Below are positions 1 through 9,100 of a stretch of DNA of 64,000 bases, in pieces. Each line of letters begins with the position of its first letter. Position 1 is the stretch's first letter. Where the stretch lies: contig JBBQCI010000005.1 in the NCBI GenBank assembly GCA_038318565.1, positions 1 through 64,000 of the forward strand, given 5' to 3'. Made by a program: the position numbers and the translations under genes. A model generated the notes under the pieces. That model saw only the letters and a program-made list of their open reading frames with translations, was not told the DNA's origin and searched no databases. This DNA comes from UBA11346 sp038318565. GTDB taxonomy: Bacteria; Planctomycetota; UBA11346.

Positions 1-135
1 CTGGTCGCCCTGCGCTTTGCTGCTGACGCTGAACTGCCGGTCCTGGTCGGACGGGTCATTGCCGGCGAACTGACCAGCAACGATGCAATCAAGCAGGCTG
101 TCCGGGAGTGGCAACCCGACCACCTGCGGGTCTGA
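1..135 (+). CDS. C-terminal end of an unidentified protein (partial)
   Basis: Frame 1 is open from the first base to a TGA at 133-135 and encodes the last 44 residues of a protein, ending TSNDAIKQAVREWQPDHLRV. The fragment is too short to assign to a family. It reads in the same direction as the ABC exporter, whose likely start lies only a few bases after this stop, so the two are probably co-transcribed. The start and most of the gene lie outside the window. Confidence 0.5.
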   Translation: MVALRFAADAELPVLVGRVIAGELTSNDAIKQAVREWQPDHLRV

Positions 136-146
136 CCGTGCGCGGC

Positions 147-1967
147 ATGGGCGGCGGCGAAGGCGGCGGACGTCATGGGCATCGGCCCGCCAAAGAGGTC
201 AAGCCAGGTTGGAAGGTGGTACTGCGCGAGTCGGCTGAGTTGATGCGGGTACATCGTGGTCGACTGATGACGGGGCTTCTTCTGCTCGGCGTCAGCCGGG
301 CGGCGTCGTTAGTCCCGCCGGCTTCGGCCGGTTGGCTGATCGATCGGGTGGTTCGCGAAGGGCACCATGATGAATTGCCTTGGCTGGCCCTGGCCGTGGT
401 CGCTGCCACCTTGGTCCAAGCAATCGCTGGATTCGGCCTATCCCAACTGCTGGGTGTGGCTGCCCAGCGGGCCATCCACGAACTGCGCCTGTCGCTGCAC
501 TGGCATGTACTGCGCTTACCCGTCGCGCGATTCGATGCCACGCAGAGCGGTCAATTAGTGTCGCGGGTGATGAATGATGCCGAAGGCATCCGCAATCTGG
601 TCGGTAATGGCATCGTCCAGCTCGTTGGGGGTCTGGTCACCGCCGCCACGGTGTTCGTCATCCTGCTGTGGCTCAACTGGCATCTGACCCTGGCGGTCGC
701 AGGAATGCTTGCGGTATTCGGCGTAGCTACGGCCTTTTCGCTAACCAGATTGCGTCCGGTTTTCCGCGAACGCGGGCAGGTCCAGGCCGAGATCACCGGG
801 CGGATGACCCAGGTGTTGGGCGGGATCCGGGCGGTGAAAGCGTATGCCGCAGAGCCGCGCGAGCAGCAGGCTTTCAGCAGCGGTGCTGAACGACTCTTCG
901 GGTTGGTGCGTACCACAATCACCGGCTTTTCGTTGCTGACCGGGCTGGGGACGCTGGTGATCGGCGGCGCTTCGGCGGTGCTGGTGCTGATCGGCGGCCA
1001 TGCCTTGATTGCCGGGACGATGAGCGCTGGCCAGCTGTTCATGTACGTAATGTACGTAGCCCTGATGACCGCTCCGGTGCTGCAGATCGCGGCCATCGGC
1101 ACCCAGATTACCGAGGCGTTCGCTGGACTGGATCGCATCCGCGAACTGCGCAGCCAGGCTACCGAGGATGCTGATTCGGTCGGTCGCGTGGTCTGCCCAC
1201 GACTGCACGGCGACGTCCGCCTCGACGGGGTGGTGTTCGGCTATGACCCGGCCCGGCCGGTGCTCCACGGGCTCGATGTCCAGGCCATGCCGGGACAAAC
1301 CATCGCCCTGGTCGGTCCCAGTGGTTCGGGCAAGACCACCCTGGTGTCGCTAATCATGGGGTTCCACACCCCGCAGTCTGGCCGCATCCTGCTTGATGGG
1401 CAGGACCTGGCAGGTGTACGCCTTGATTCCTACCGCCGCCAGCTTGGCGTGGTTTTGCAAGACAACGTCGTCTTCGACGGCTCGGTGCGCGACAATCTGC
1501 TGTTTGCGCGGCCAGATGCCGATCAGCCCGCTTTGGATGCTGCCGCCGACGCAGCTGCTGCGTTGGGCTTCATCCGCGCCATGGATAAGGGCTGGGATAC
1601 CGTGGTCGGTGAGCGCGGCGTGCGTCTGTCGGGCGGACAACGTCAGCGTTTGGCCATCGCCCGCGCGCTGCTGGCTGATCCGCGCATCCTCATCCTTGAC
1701 GAGGCGACCAGTTCTTTGGACAGCGAAAGTGAAGCCGAGGTTCAGGCCGCCCTGGCCCGGCTGCGCAGTGGTCGTACCACCTTCGTTATCGCGCATCGTC
1801 TCAGCACGATCCGAACCGCGGACCAGATCCTGGTCCTCGACGGCGGGCGTATCGTCGAACGCGGTAGGCATGACGAACTACTGGCCGCAGGTGGGTTGTA
1901 TCGCCGGCTGCACGACCGACAGGCGGGCTTGGCGGCTGAACAGTTCCGTAATCCCGGCGAGGTCTGA
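147..1967 (+). CDS. ABC exporter half-transporter (MsbA/multidrug type, fused TMD-NBD)
   Basis: This is a 606-residue half-transporter with an N-terminal type-I exporter membrane domain (about residues 30-320) and a C-terminal ATPase. Seen in the ATPase are Walker A GPSGSGKTT near residue 390, the signature LSGGQRQRLAIARALL near 493, Walker B/D-loop ILDEATSSLD near 515 and the H-loop IAHRLST. It probably works as a homodimer exporting a lipid or other hydrophobic substrate across the inner membrane; the substrate cannot be read from sequence. The longest frame opens at GTG 108 and overlaps the upstream gene by 28 bases. GTG 138 and ATG 147 give non-overlapping starts. I prefer 147, but no good Shine-Dalgarno decides it. 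The first 25 or so residues are Gly/Arg/His-rich and may not all be translated. Confidence 0.9.
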   Translation: MGGGEGGGRHGHRPAKEVKPGWKVVLRESAELMRVHRGRLMTGLLLLGVSRAASLVPPASAGWLIDRVVREGHHDELPWLALAVVAATLVQAIAGFGLSQLLGVAAQRAIHELRLSLHWHVLRLPVARFDATQSGQLVSRVMNDAEGIRNLVGNGIVQLVGGLVTAATVFVILLWLNWHLTLAVAGMLAVFGVATAFSLTRLRPVFRERGQVQAEITGRMTQVLGGIRAVKAYAAEPREQQAFSSGAERLFGLVRTTITGFSLLTGLGTLVIGGASAVLVLIGGHALIAGTMSAGQLFMYVMYVALMTAPVLQIAAIGTQITEAFAGLDRIRELRSQATEDADSVGRVVCPRLHGDVRLDGVVFGYDPARPVLHGLDVQAMPGQTIALVGPSGSGKTTLVSLIMGFHTPQSGRILLDGQDLAGVRLDSYRRQLGVVLQDNVVFDGSVRDNLLFARPDADQPALDAAADAAAALGFIRAMDKGWDTVVGERGVRLSGGQRQRLAIARALLADPRILILDEATSSLDSESEAEVQAALARLRSGRTTFVIAHRLSTIRTADQILVLDGGRIVERGRHDELLAAGGLYRRLHDRQAGLAAEQFRNPGEV

Positions 1968-1979
1968 GGTCGTCTGGTC

Positions 1980-2669
1980 TCAGATCTCGAAGTGGAAGCC
2001 GTCACGCAGCATGCGTTGATAGGCCTTCTGGTCGAAGCGGTAGAGACGGGCGGCACGGTGCGCGACGTCCTGTTCGAACTCATCGAGCTGTTCAAGAATG
2101 GCGAGGCCGAGCACTTTTTTGCGGAAATTCCTCTTATCAAGCGGCCGTTCGAGGATCGTTTCGTAGAGTCGCTGGAGCTGCGAAAGGCTGAACTTGGGTG
2201 CGAGTAACTCGAAGCCGAGGGGTTGCCAGCGGACCTTGCCCTGCAGGCGAGCACGCGCGCGTTCCAGGATCGCATCATGGTCGAAGGCCAACCGGGGACG
2301 TTTGTCGACCGGATACCAGGCAGCATTGCTGGCATCGGTGGCGGCCTGAACCTGATGATCGCTGAGTCGGACCAGGGCGTAGTAGGTCACCGTGACGACA
2401 CGCTCGCGCGGGTCGCGTCCGAGATCGCCGACAGTGTAGAGCTGTTCGAGGAACACCCTGGAGAGTCCGGTTTCTTCGCGTAACTCACGGAGTGCGGCCT
2501 GGTCAAGGGTCTCGTCGAGGCGGACGAATCCACCCGGCAAGGCCCAACGGCCGGCGAATGGTTCCTGGCCGCGCTCGATGAGCAAGACTTTGAGTCCGTC
2601 GTCGTCCAGGCCGAAGACCACGCAGTCGACGGTCAGGGCGGCACGCGGGTGATCGTAAGTGTGGCTCAT
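1980..2669 (-). CDS. nrtR: NrtR-type Nudix transcriptional regulator of NAD metabolism
   Basis: The protein has 229 residues: an N-terminal Nudix domain and a C-terminal winged-helix-like domain (about 150-229, FRKKVLGLAILEQLDEFEQD region), the architecture of NrtR. NrtR proteins repress NAD biosynthesis and salvage genes and sense ADP-ribose. The Nudix box is complete here: G47, E53, R61, E62, E65, E66, G68, L69. Hydrolase activity may therefore be retained, unlike in many NrtR proteins that have lost it. It is the last gene of a leftward operon after pncB and nadE, with an ATGA overlap (2666-2669) to nadE. That context supports NrtR over a plain ADP-ribose pyrophosphatase. A candidate operator lies upstream of pncB at 6112-6123. 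Confidence 0.88.
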   Translation of the reverse strand: MSHTYDHPRAALTVDCVVFGLDDDGLKVLLIERGQEPFAGRWALPGGFVRLDETLDQAALRELREETGLSRVFLEQLYTVGDLGRDPRERVVTVTYYALVRLSDHQVQAATDASNAAWYPVDKRPRLAFDHDAILERARARLQGKVRWQPLGFELLAPKFSLSQLQRLYETILERPLDKRNFRKKVLGLAILEQLDEFEQDVAHRAARLYRFDQKAYQRMLRDGFHFEI

Positions 2670-4642
2670 GCGTCAGCCTGCAATTCCTGCAGCTCGCGGC
2701 GGAATCCGCCCGACAAGATCGGGAAGCGGCACCAGGTCTTGGGGTCGAGATTCTCGTCATCGAGATGGAACGCCGGAGCGAAGCGCTCGCGTTTCCACTG
2801 ATTGCGGCACCACAGGGTGGTGAAGCGGATGATCCACTCGCGCAGCTGGCCCGGTGCATGGTCCGGGAAATCGCGCAGCAGAAGCGGTAGGATGTCCTTT
2901 GGCGGCAGTTTATCCCGAATGGCAAGCCGTTCGATGCGATCCAAGATCGGGAAGGGCATGAGATCGCCCTCGCTCTGCTGCAGCGCCTGCTGCGGTCGCA
3001 GCTCGGGGGTGGACCGTTGTCGGGTCACACAGCCGAGGGCCGGCGTTGCGCCAAGTCCCAGCGGCCCGCTGGTTTCGGCCCAGCTCAGCCAACGTCGCAG
3101 GAAGGCCTTGTCGATGCCGGCGATCGGGCTGAGGCCGCCGCAGGTGTCGCCGTCCATGGTGGCATAACCGACAGCCGCTTCGCTACGGTTGCTGGTCGCC
3201 AGCAGCAACTTGTCCTCGATATTGGTGATCATCCACACGCCGGGGGCGCGTACCCTGGCCTGGATGTTTTGCAGCGCGATATCGTCGTGGGCCCAGTCGG
3301 GTGTCCGACCCAGGGCCGCGCCGACCGCGTTGGTGTAGCCACGCACAAAGGGATCGACATCGAGATCCAGGTGTTTCGCCCCGTAGGCAGCCGCGACGCT
3401 GGCGGCTGCGTCGCGGGTCACCTGGCTGCTGTTGGCCGTACCCTGGTAGACGGTGGTCAACAGCAAACTGGTCATCGCACGGGCATCGGCGCAGTCGGCG
3501 AGTCCTGGTATGTGTGAGAGGCGGGTGCGGGCGCCAACGAGGCCAAGCTCAGCCACGGCGCGCTGCACCATCAGGCCGACGAGGGCGACGACAGCGGCGG
3601 AATCGCATCCGCCACTGAGACTGACGACGTAGCCTTTTGACCTGCTCTTGCGCATGTAATCGAACAGGGCAAGCGTCTCGGCACGGGCGAATTCTTCCTC
3701 CTTATGGGTGTTGGAATCCTCCCAGTCGGCTATCATCGATGTGATCTGTGACCGTGTTGCTGGCCAGCGGTGATTCGCCACGACCAGGCCGGTGTGCTCG
3801 CCCAGGGCCGGCACAAAACTGGCACTGCGGGCCTGAGCCAATCGGGCAGCGCCGACTTCAACGGTGGCGCAGGTCAGGGTCCGTTCGGCGAAACCAAGGC
3901 GTGGGCCTTGGGCGACCATCGCGCCCTGGCTGGCGATCAAAGCTCCGCCGTCATAGATCGCTCGGCCGGCCTCGTTGCCGAGGAGATTGGCATAGACGTA
4001 GACGCAACCGAAAGCCCGGCTTCCTTCCGTGACGAAGCGATGACGGACAGCCAGCTTGCCAAAGGCGAAGTGCGAGGCTGACGGGTTGAGGATGAGGTCG
4101 GCTCCATGCGCGGCGAGACGCACACCGGGTCGTTCGGCGACCCAGGCGTCCTCACAGATCTCAAAGCCAAAGCGGATGCCGCCGACAGCGAACAGTAGGT
4201 CGCCCAGCGGCACCTCGTGCCCGCCGATCGTGGCATGCGCAATCATCCCACGCTGCCACGGCTTGAACCAGCGGGGCTCATAGTGGATGCCATCACCAGC
4301 CAGATGCTGCTTGGCGACCAGTCCGAGCAGTCGTCCGTCAGCGATCACCGCCACGGTGTTGAACAGCGCTCGGTGGTGCAGGACTGGCAATCCCAGGCAG
4401 ACCACCAGTCCGGCCGTGTCCGGTAGCAGCTCGGTCAGGACACGCTCAGCCTGGACCACCACGTCAGGGCCGTGGAAGGCATCCTCGCAGCCGTAGCCGG
4501 TGATGCACAGCTCAGGCAGGCAGAGCAGCCCTGCGCCCTGCGCCTTCGCCTCGGCGATGGCACCACGAACCAGCGCCTGATTGCCATCCCAGTCGAGTGG
4601 CGTGGTGTTCAGGCAGGCGGCGGCGACGGTGATGGCGATCAT
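2666..4642 (-). CDS. nadE: Glutamine-dependent NAD+ synthetase
   Basis: A 658-residue two-domain enzyme that makes NAD+ from nicotinate adenine dinucleotide, ATP and glutamine in the cytoplasm. The N-terminal nitrilase-fold glutaminase shows the full Glu-Lys-Cys triad: E44 in LPELCITGY, K111 in VAKQHL and C163 in FEICEDAW. The C-terminal synthetase has the PP-loop SLSGGCDSAAV near residue 340. The length fits the glutamine-dependent family rather than the short ammonia-dependent form. The start ATG overlaps the pncB stop as ATGA, and the stop overlaps the nrtR start in the same way, so the three genes are translationally coupled. Confidence 0.96.
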   Translation of the reverse strand: MIAITVAAACLNTTPLDWDGNQALVRGAIAEAKAQGAGLLCLPELCITGYGCEDAFHGPDVVVQAERVLTELLPDTAGLVVCLGLPVLHHRALFNTVAVIADGRLLGLVAKQHLAGDGIHYEPRWFKPWQRGMIAHATIGGHEVPLGDLLFAVGGIRFGFEICEDAWVAERPGVRLAAHGADLILNPSASHFAFGKLAVRHRFVTEGSRAFGCVYVYANLLGNEAGRAIYDGGALIASQGAMVAQGPRLGFAERTLTCATVEVGAARLAQARSASFVPALGEHTGLVVANHRWPATRSQITSMIADWEDSNTHKEEEFARAETLALFDYMRKSRSKGYVVSLSGGCDSAAVVALVGLMVQRAVAELGLVGARTRLSHIPGLADCADARAMTSLLLTTVYQGTANSSQVTRDAAASVAAAYGAKHLDLDVDPFVRGYTNAVGAALGRTPDWAHDDIALQNIQARVRAPGVWMITNIEDKLLLATSNRSEAAVGYATMDGDTCGGLSPIAGIDKAFLRRWLSWAETSGPLGLGATPALGCVTRQRSTPELRPQQALQQSEGDLMPFPILDRIERLAIRDKLPPKDILPLLLRDFPDHAPGQLREWIIRFTTLWCRNQWKRERFAPAFHLDDENLDPKTWCRFPILSGGFRRELQELQADA

Positions 4643-6090
4643 GCGGTCTTCCTGCGGCGGGCAGCGAGGATCAGCCCGGTCTTCCGTTCGTGCAGACCCT
4701 CCTCCAGGCCGACCGGGTACTGGTGCGGGTTGTCGAGGCGCTTGATGCCGGGGTGGAACAGGTCCAGCTGCTGCTGGGTCCGCGCGCGAATGTCAGCCAA
4801 CGCAGGGCGTTGATAGACCAGGGCTCCGTGGCGGTAGATCGGCGTCAGCAGATCTTCGCTCACGGCGTCGCCGGGTATGGTGAGGCGCCGGGTCGGATCC
4901 GCCGGGTCGATCATCGTCCAGATCGCCGGGGCCGCATGTGTCGCATCCCAGATGACATCTCCGATGGCCTGGCCGCCGGCGCTGAATCGACGGACATTCT
5001 GGATGCCGGGATTGCTGACCTTGATCGCTTGTTCGCTGAGTTTAACGCGCGGCTTCCACACCCCGCCTGGCTCGCGGATTGCGGCCAGTTTGTAGACCCC
5101 GCCCAGAGCCGGCTGATCGTAAGCGGTCACCAGCTTGGTGCCGACGCCCCACACCGTGATCTTCCCGCCCTGATCCTTGATGCTGGCGATGGTGTGTTCA
5201 TCGAGATCATTGCTGGCGACGATCGCCGCTTTAGAGAATCCGGCAGCATCAAGCAGTTTGCGGGCTTCGGCGGAGAGCCACGCCAGATCACCGCTGTCAA
5301 GTCGGATGCCGACCATTTCGTGCCCTCGCTGGCGCAGCCGTCTGCCGACCTCGATGGCTTTGGCCACGCCGGCCAAAGTGTCGTAGGTGTCGACCAGGAA
5401 CACGCAGTTGTTGGGCATCGCGCCGGCATAGGCGTCGAAGGCCTCCAATTCATCATCGAAGCTCATCACCCAGCTATGCGCGTGGGTACCGCGGACCGGG
5501 ATGCCGAAACGCTTGCCAGCCAGCACGTTGCTGGTGCTGGCGCATCCACCGACGTGGGCGGCGCGGCTGGCGGCCAGGGCTCCGTCGATGCCCTGGGCGC
5601 GGCGCAGACCGAATTCCAGAACTGCTTCGCCGCGTGCAGCGTGGCAGATGCGCGCTGCTTTGGTGGCGATCAGGGTGTTGAAATTAACCAGGCAGAGCAG
5701 GGCCGTTTCCAGCAATTGGCCCTGCACGATCGGTCCGCGGATGCGCATGAGCGGCTGGTGCGGGAAGACCACCGTCCCTTCCGGGATGGCGTCGATGTCC
5801 ACGGTCAGCCGCAGGCCTGCCAGATACTCAAGAAAAGCAGATTCGAAGATCGGCTTTCCATCGTTGCCAGGAATTCCAGCCAGATATGCCAAGTCGTCTG
5901 AGGCGAAGCGGAAGTCCTGCAGCCAGTCGATGACCGGATCCAGCCCCGCTGCGATGGTGTAGCCGCCAGCGAACGGTGGCTTGCGGAAGAAAAGGTGGAA
6001 GACGGCCTCGTGGTCCGCCCGGTTCGTCTTCCAATAGCCGTTGGCCATGGTCAGTTGGTAGAGGTCGGTTAGCAGCGCGGATCCATCCAT
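4639..6090 (-). CDS. pncB: Nicotinate phosphoribosyltransferase
   Basis: The 483-residue protein starts MDGSALLTDLYQLTMANGYW, the typical N-terminus of the family, and carries GTHAHSWVMSF at 201-211, which contains the conserved histidine region of NAPRTase. It converts nicotinate and PRPP to nicotinate mononucleotide, the entry step of the Preiss-Handler salvage route that ends with the adjacent NadE. ATG 6090 is preceded by a strong GGAGG five bases upstream. It is the first gene of the pncB-nadE-nrtR operon. The 100 bp between it and the divergent helicase gene hold a dyad that overlaps the probable -10 region. Confidence 0.95.
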   Translation of the reverse strand: MDGSALLTDLYQLTMANGYWKTNRADHEAVFHLFFRKPPFAGGYTIAAGLDPVIDWLQDFRFASDDLAYLAGIPGNDGKPIFESAFLEYLAGLRLTVDIDAIPEGTVVFPHQPLMRIRGPIVQGQLLETALLCLVNFNTLIATKAARICHAARGEAVLEFGLRRAQGIDGALAASRAAHVGGCASTSNVLAGKRFGIPVRGTHAHSWVMSFDDELEAFDAYAGAMPNNCVFLVDTYDTLAGVAKAIEVGRRLRQRGHEMVGIRLDSGDLAWLSAEARKLLDAAGFSKAAIVASNDLDEHTIASIKDQGGKITVWGVGTKLVTAYDQPALGGVYKLAAIREPGGVWKPRVKLSEQAIKVSNPGIQNVRRFSAGGQAIGDVIWDATHAAPAIWTMIDPADPTRRLTIPGDAVSEDLLTPIYRHGALVYQRPALADIRARTQQQLDLFHPGIKRLDNPHQYPVGLEEGLHERKTGLILAARRRKTA

Positions 6091-6111
6091 GGGAACCTCC
6101 GTTGTGTGTAT

Positions 6112-6123
6112 TTAGTACACTAA
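6112..6123. promoter_or_regulatory. Candidate NrtR operator overlapping the pncB promoter
   Basis: TTAGT-AC-ACTAA is a perfect 5-bp inverted repeat with a 2-bp spacer in the intergenic region between pncB and the divergent SNF2 gene. Read towards pncB it gives TTAGTGTACTAAATACAC, and the TACTAA part sits about 20 bases upstream of the pncB ATG, where a -10 box is expected. The NrtR gene in the same operon and the position make it the obvious operator candidate. That assignment is inference from position and symmetry only. Confidence 0.5.
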
Positions 6124-6171
6124 CACGGCAGGTCAAGGTCCGCTTTCACATCATTGCCCGGAGCCTCCTGA

Positions 6172-6187
6172 TTTCCACAGTTGGAAA
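6172..6187. repeat. Short inverted repeat in front of the SNF2 gene
   Basis: TTTCCA-CAGT-TGGAAA is a perfect 6-bp inverted repeat ending three bases before the helicase start codon at 6191. In RNA it would form a small hairpin occupying the ribosome-binding region, where no clear Shine-Dalgarno is visible. It could equally be a protein-binding site or chance. Confidence 0.35.
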
Positions 6188-6190
6188 CGC

Positions 6191-9100
6191 ATGTCCGCAG
6201 GACCGCAATCCTGGATCTCCTGGTTCGATGCCGCGACCGTGGCGCGAGGCAGCGGCTATGCCGACAATGGTGATGTGGAACGTGTCGTCGAGAAAGGGGG
6301 AGTGGTAACGGCGACCGTCCAAGGGCATGCCCGATACCGGCTTGAAATCCGTCTGGCCGGTCTCGTCTACGATGAGACTCAGGGGGTCCTCGCGGAAGAT
6401 GTCCAATCGACCTGTTCCTGCCCGGTCGGTTGGAACTGCAAGCATGCCGTGGCGGCTCTGCTGTCCCTGGCGCGCATGCGGGATCTACCAGACGGCTTGG
6501 ATAGCGAGGACAGCGATGAACAGCAGACTCGTCCGGTTGCATCGATTGGGCCTCCAACAGCCAAGACACCCTCACCGGAACCGCTGCTACCGGTTGCGAC
6601 TCCGTTACGTGACGAGGCGGCCCAGCAGATCGGCACCTGGCTGAAAAGTATCGGCGGTCTCAATGCTGGACTCGGCGGCGATCTCCGTCTGACCTGGCAC
6701 ATCCTGGCCCCACGCGAAGGGGTCGATTTGCGTTGGCGGGTGGTGCCGGTGTTGGCCAAGCGGTTGAAATCCGGCGGTTGGGGGGTCGGCAAACGCTTTC
6801 CGGACGTGCGTCGGGCCCAGGAGCAGCTCAGCCAGTCACTGGCACATGGCGAACTGGGTTTGCTACGGCGGATCGCTTCCTTGCATCATCCACACCATCC
6901 ATGGGAGGAGGGCTGGCTGGACGCCTCGTGCGGTGCCACCGGATCGCTGCTGCATGACCTGATTGCGTCGGGCGATTGCTATCTCGACAGCTTTGCCGGC
7001 GGCCCAATGGTCGTGGGCACGGCACGGCCGGCCAGTTTGGCCTGGAGTGGTGGCCGTGACGGTTGGCGATTAGAACTCCGCGGATCCGGTGGCCGTATGA
7101 TCCCCACCGATCCGCCCTGGTGGATCGAGAGAACCATTGCCGGTCCTCTAGAGACAGGTCTTGGCGCGGCGGCCTTCGATGCGGTACGGACGATGCCGCT
7201 GATTCCGCCCAGCCTGCTGCCCACGGCATTGCCGGTGCTGGCACGCCTGGTGCCCGGATTACCGGATGCCCCGATTTCGCCCACGGCGGTGCCGCCAGTC
7301 GGGTACATGATGCGTTGCCGCGTCCGCATGGCTCCGGTCAATGGCTACATGCACGCTGGTTTCGACATCGAATGCCTGGCGGTGTGGCTGCGCTACGGTG
7401 ATGTGCTGGTTGAACCAGACGGCGCCACTGCGGCTCGTGGGCCCGATGGACGCACGTTGGTGCGCGATCTGCCATCCGAGCAATCCCTGCTCGCCCAGCT
7501 TGGTGGCTTCGGTCTTGGCCTTGATGGCGATCTCAAGCTGGTCCGTGGCAGCGGCGCTCCCCGTAGCCAGGTACCGTTGGCGCTGCATCGCGCCAACCTG
7601 GAAACCGCCCAGCGGGGGGGTCTACCCAACGTCGAGTTGCCGGCTGCCGTACTGGCGGCAGCGCGCGCTGCGGGCTGGACGATCGAGGGCTCTGATGCGG
7701 CCTTGCCGGATCTCGCGGCTGAGACCGTTGAGGTGTCGATCGGGGAACCACGCGGCATCGATTGGTTTGAGCTGAACCTCGGCGTCCAGGTCGGTGATGA
7801 GCGTATCGATCTGACGCCGGTGATCGCCCGGCTGGTTGCCGGAGGACCGCAGGCCCGTGCGGAACTGCCGCGCGTCGAGCTGGCGGGGCGGACGTGGCTG
7901 TTGATGGCGCTGGCTGATGGACGGATGGTGCGCTTGCCTGAAGCCGAAGTGCTACGTCTGGCCAGCCACATCGAGGCCCTATTCGATGCCCAACCAGCCG
8001 CCGGACGCGGTTGGAAGGTGGATCCGGCCCTGGCCCTGCAGCTTGACGACCTGGCTGGTGGGCGGGGGCTCAGCGGCGAGCGGCTGAACACCATGGTCAC
8101 CGCCCTGCGCCGCCTGTCGGTGCCGGCCGAGGCTGAATCTCCGCCGGGATTACTCGCGGAATTGCGTCCTTATCAGCGCACCGGGCTGGGCTGGATGCAG
8201 CGTCTGCGCGAAGCCGGGGTGGGCGGCATCCTGGCGGACGACATGGGGCTGGGAAAGACGGTTCAGACCATCGCATTCCTGTGTGCCGAACATGCCGCTG
8301 GGCGACTCGACAAACCAGCCCTGGTGATTTGCCCAGCCAGCGTGGTCGGCACTTGGCGCCGCGAACTGGAACGCTTTGCCCCTTCGTTACGCGTCGGTGT
8401 TCTGCACGGGGCCGAGCGCGAGCGTGATGCCGTCGTACTTGCCGGCCAGCATGTGCTGATCACCACCTACGGTACCCTGCTGCGCGACCAGGATCTGCTC
8501 GAATCGATTGAGCTGCATCTGGCGATCTGCGATGAGGCCCAGACGATCAAGAATGCTGCCGCCAAGGCCGGCGCAGCGGTACGCCGGTTGCGCGCCCATC
8601 ACCGGCTGGCGCTTTCCGGCACCCCGCTGGAGAACCATCTTGGTGAGCTGCACACGCTGATGCATTGGCTGGTCCCCGGGCTGCTTGGCGATCGGGCCCG
8701 GTTCGAACGCATCTTCCGCAAACCGATTGAGCAGTCGGGCGACATGCAACGGGCCGGCCTGCTGCGCAGCCGCATCGCCCCGTTCGTGTTACGTCGGACC
8801 AAGGGACAGGTCGCACCGGAACTGCCGCCACGAACCGAGACGCTGGTCCCTTTGGAGCTGACGCCGATCCAGCGCGAATTGTACGAAAGTGTCCGCCTGA
8901 CCATGGACAAGCGCATCCGCGACGCGCTCGCCGAGAAGGGTTTGGCGCGCAGCCGCATCGATATTCTGGACGCTTTGCTGAAGCTACGTCAGGTCTGCTG
9001 CGACCCGCGCCTGGTGCGCGGGTCGGAAGTGCAGACGGCCTCGTCGGCCAAGCTGGACTGGCTGTCAGACACCCTGCCCGAGCTGGTCGAGGATGGCCGT

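Noticed and set aside
4690..5901. 403-codon plus-strand frame inside pncB
   Set aside because: It is antisense to a well-conserved gene with full family motifs, has no recognisable domain and is the expected by-product of GC-rich codon use.
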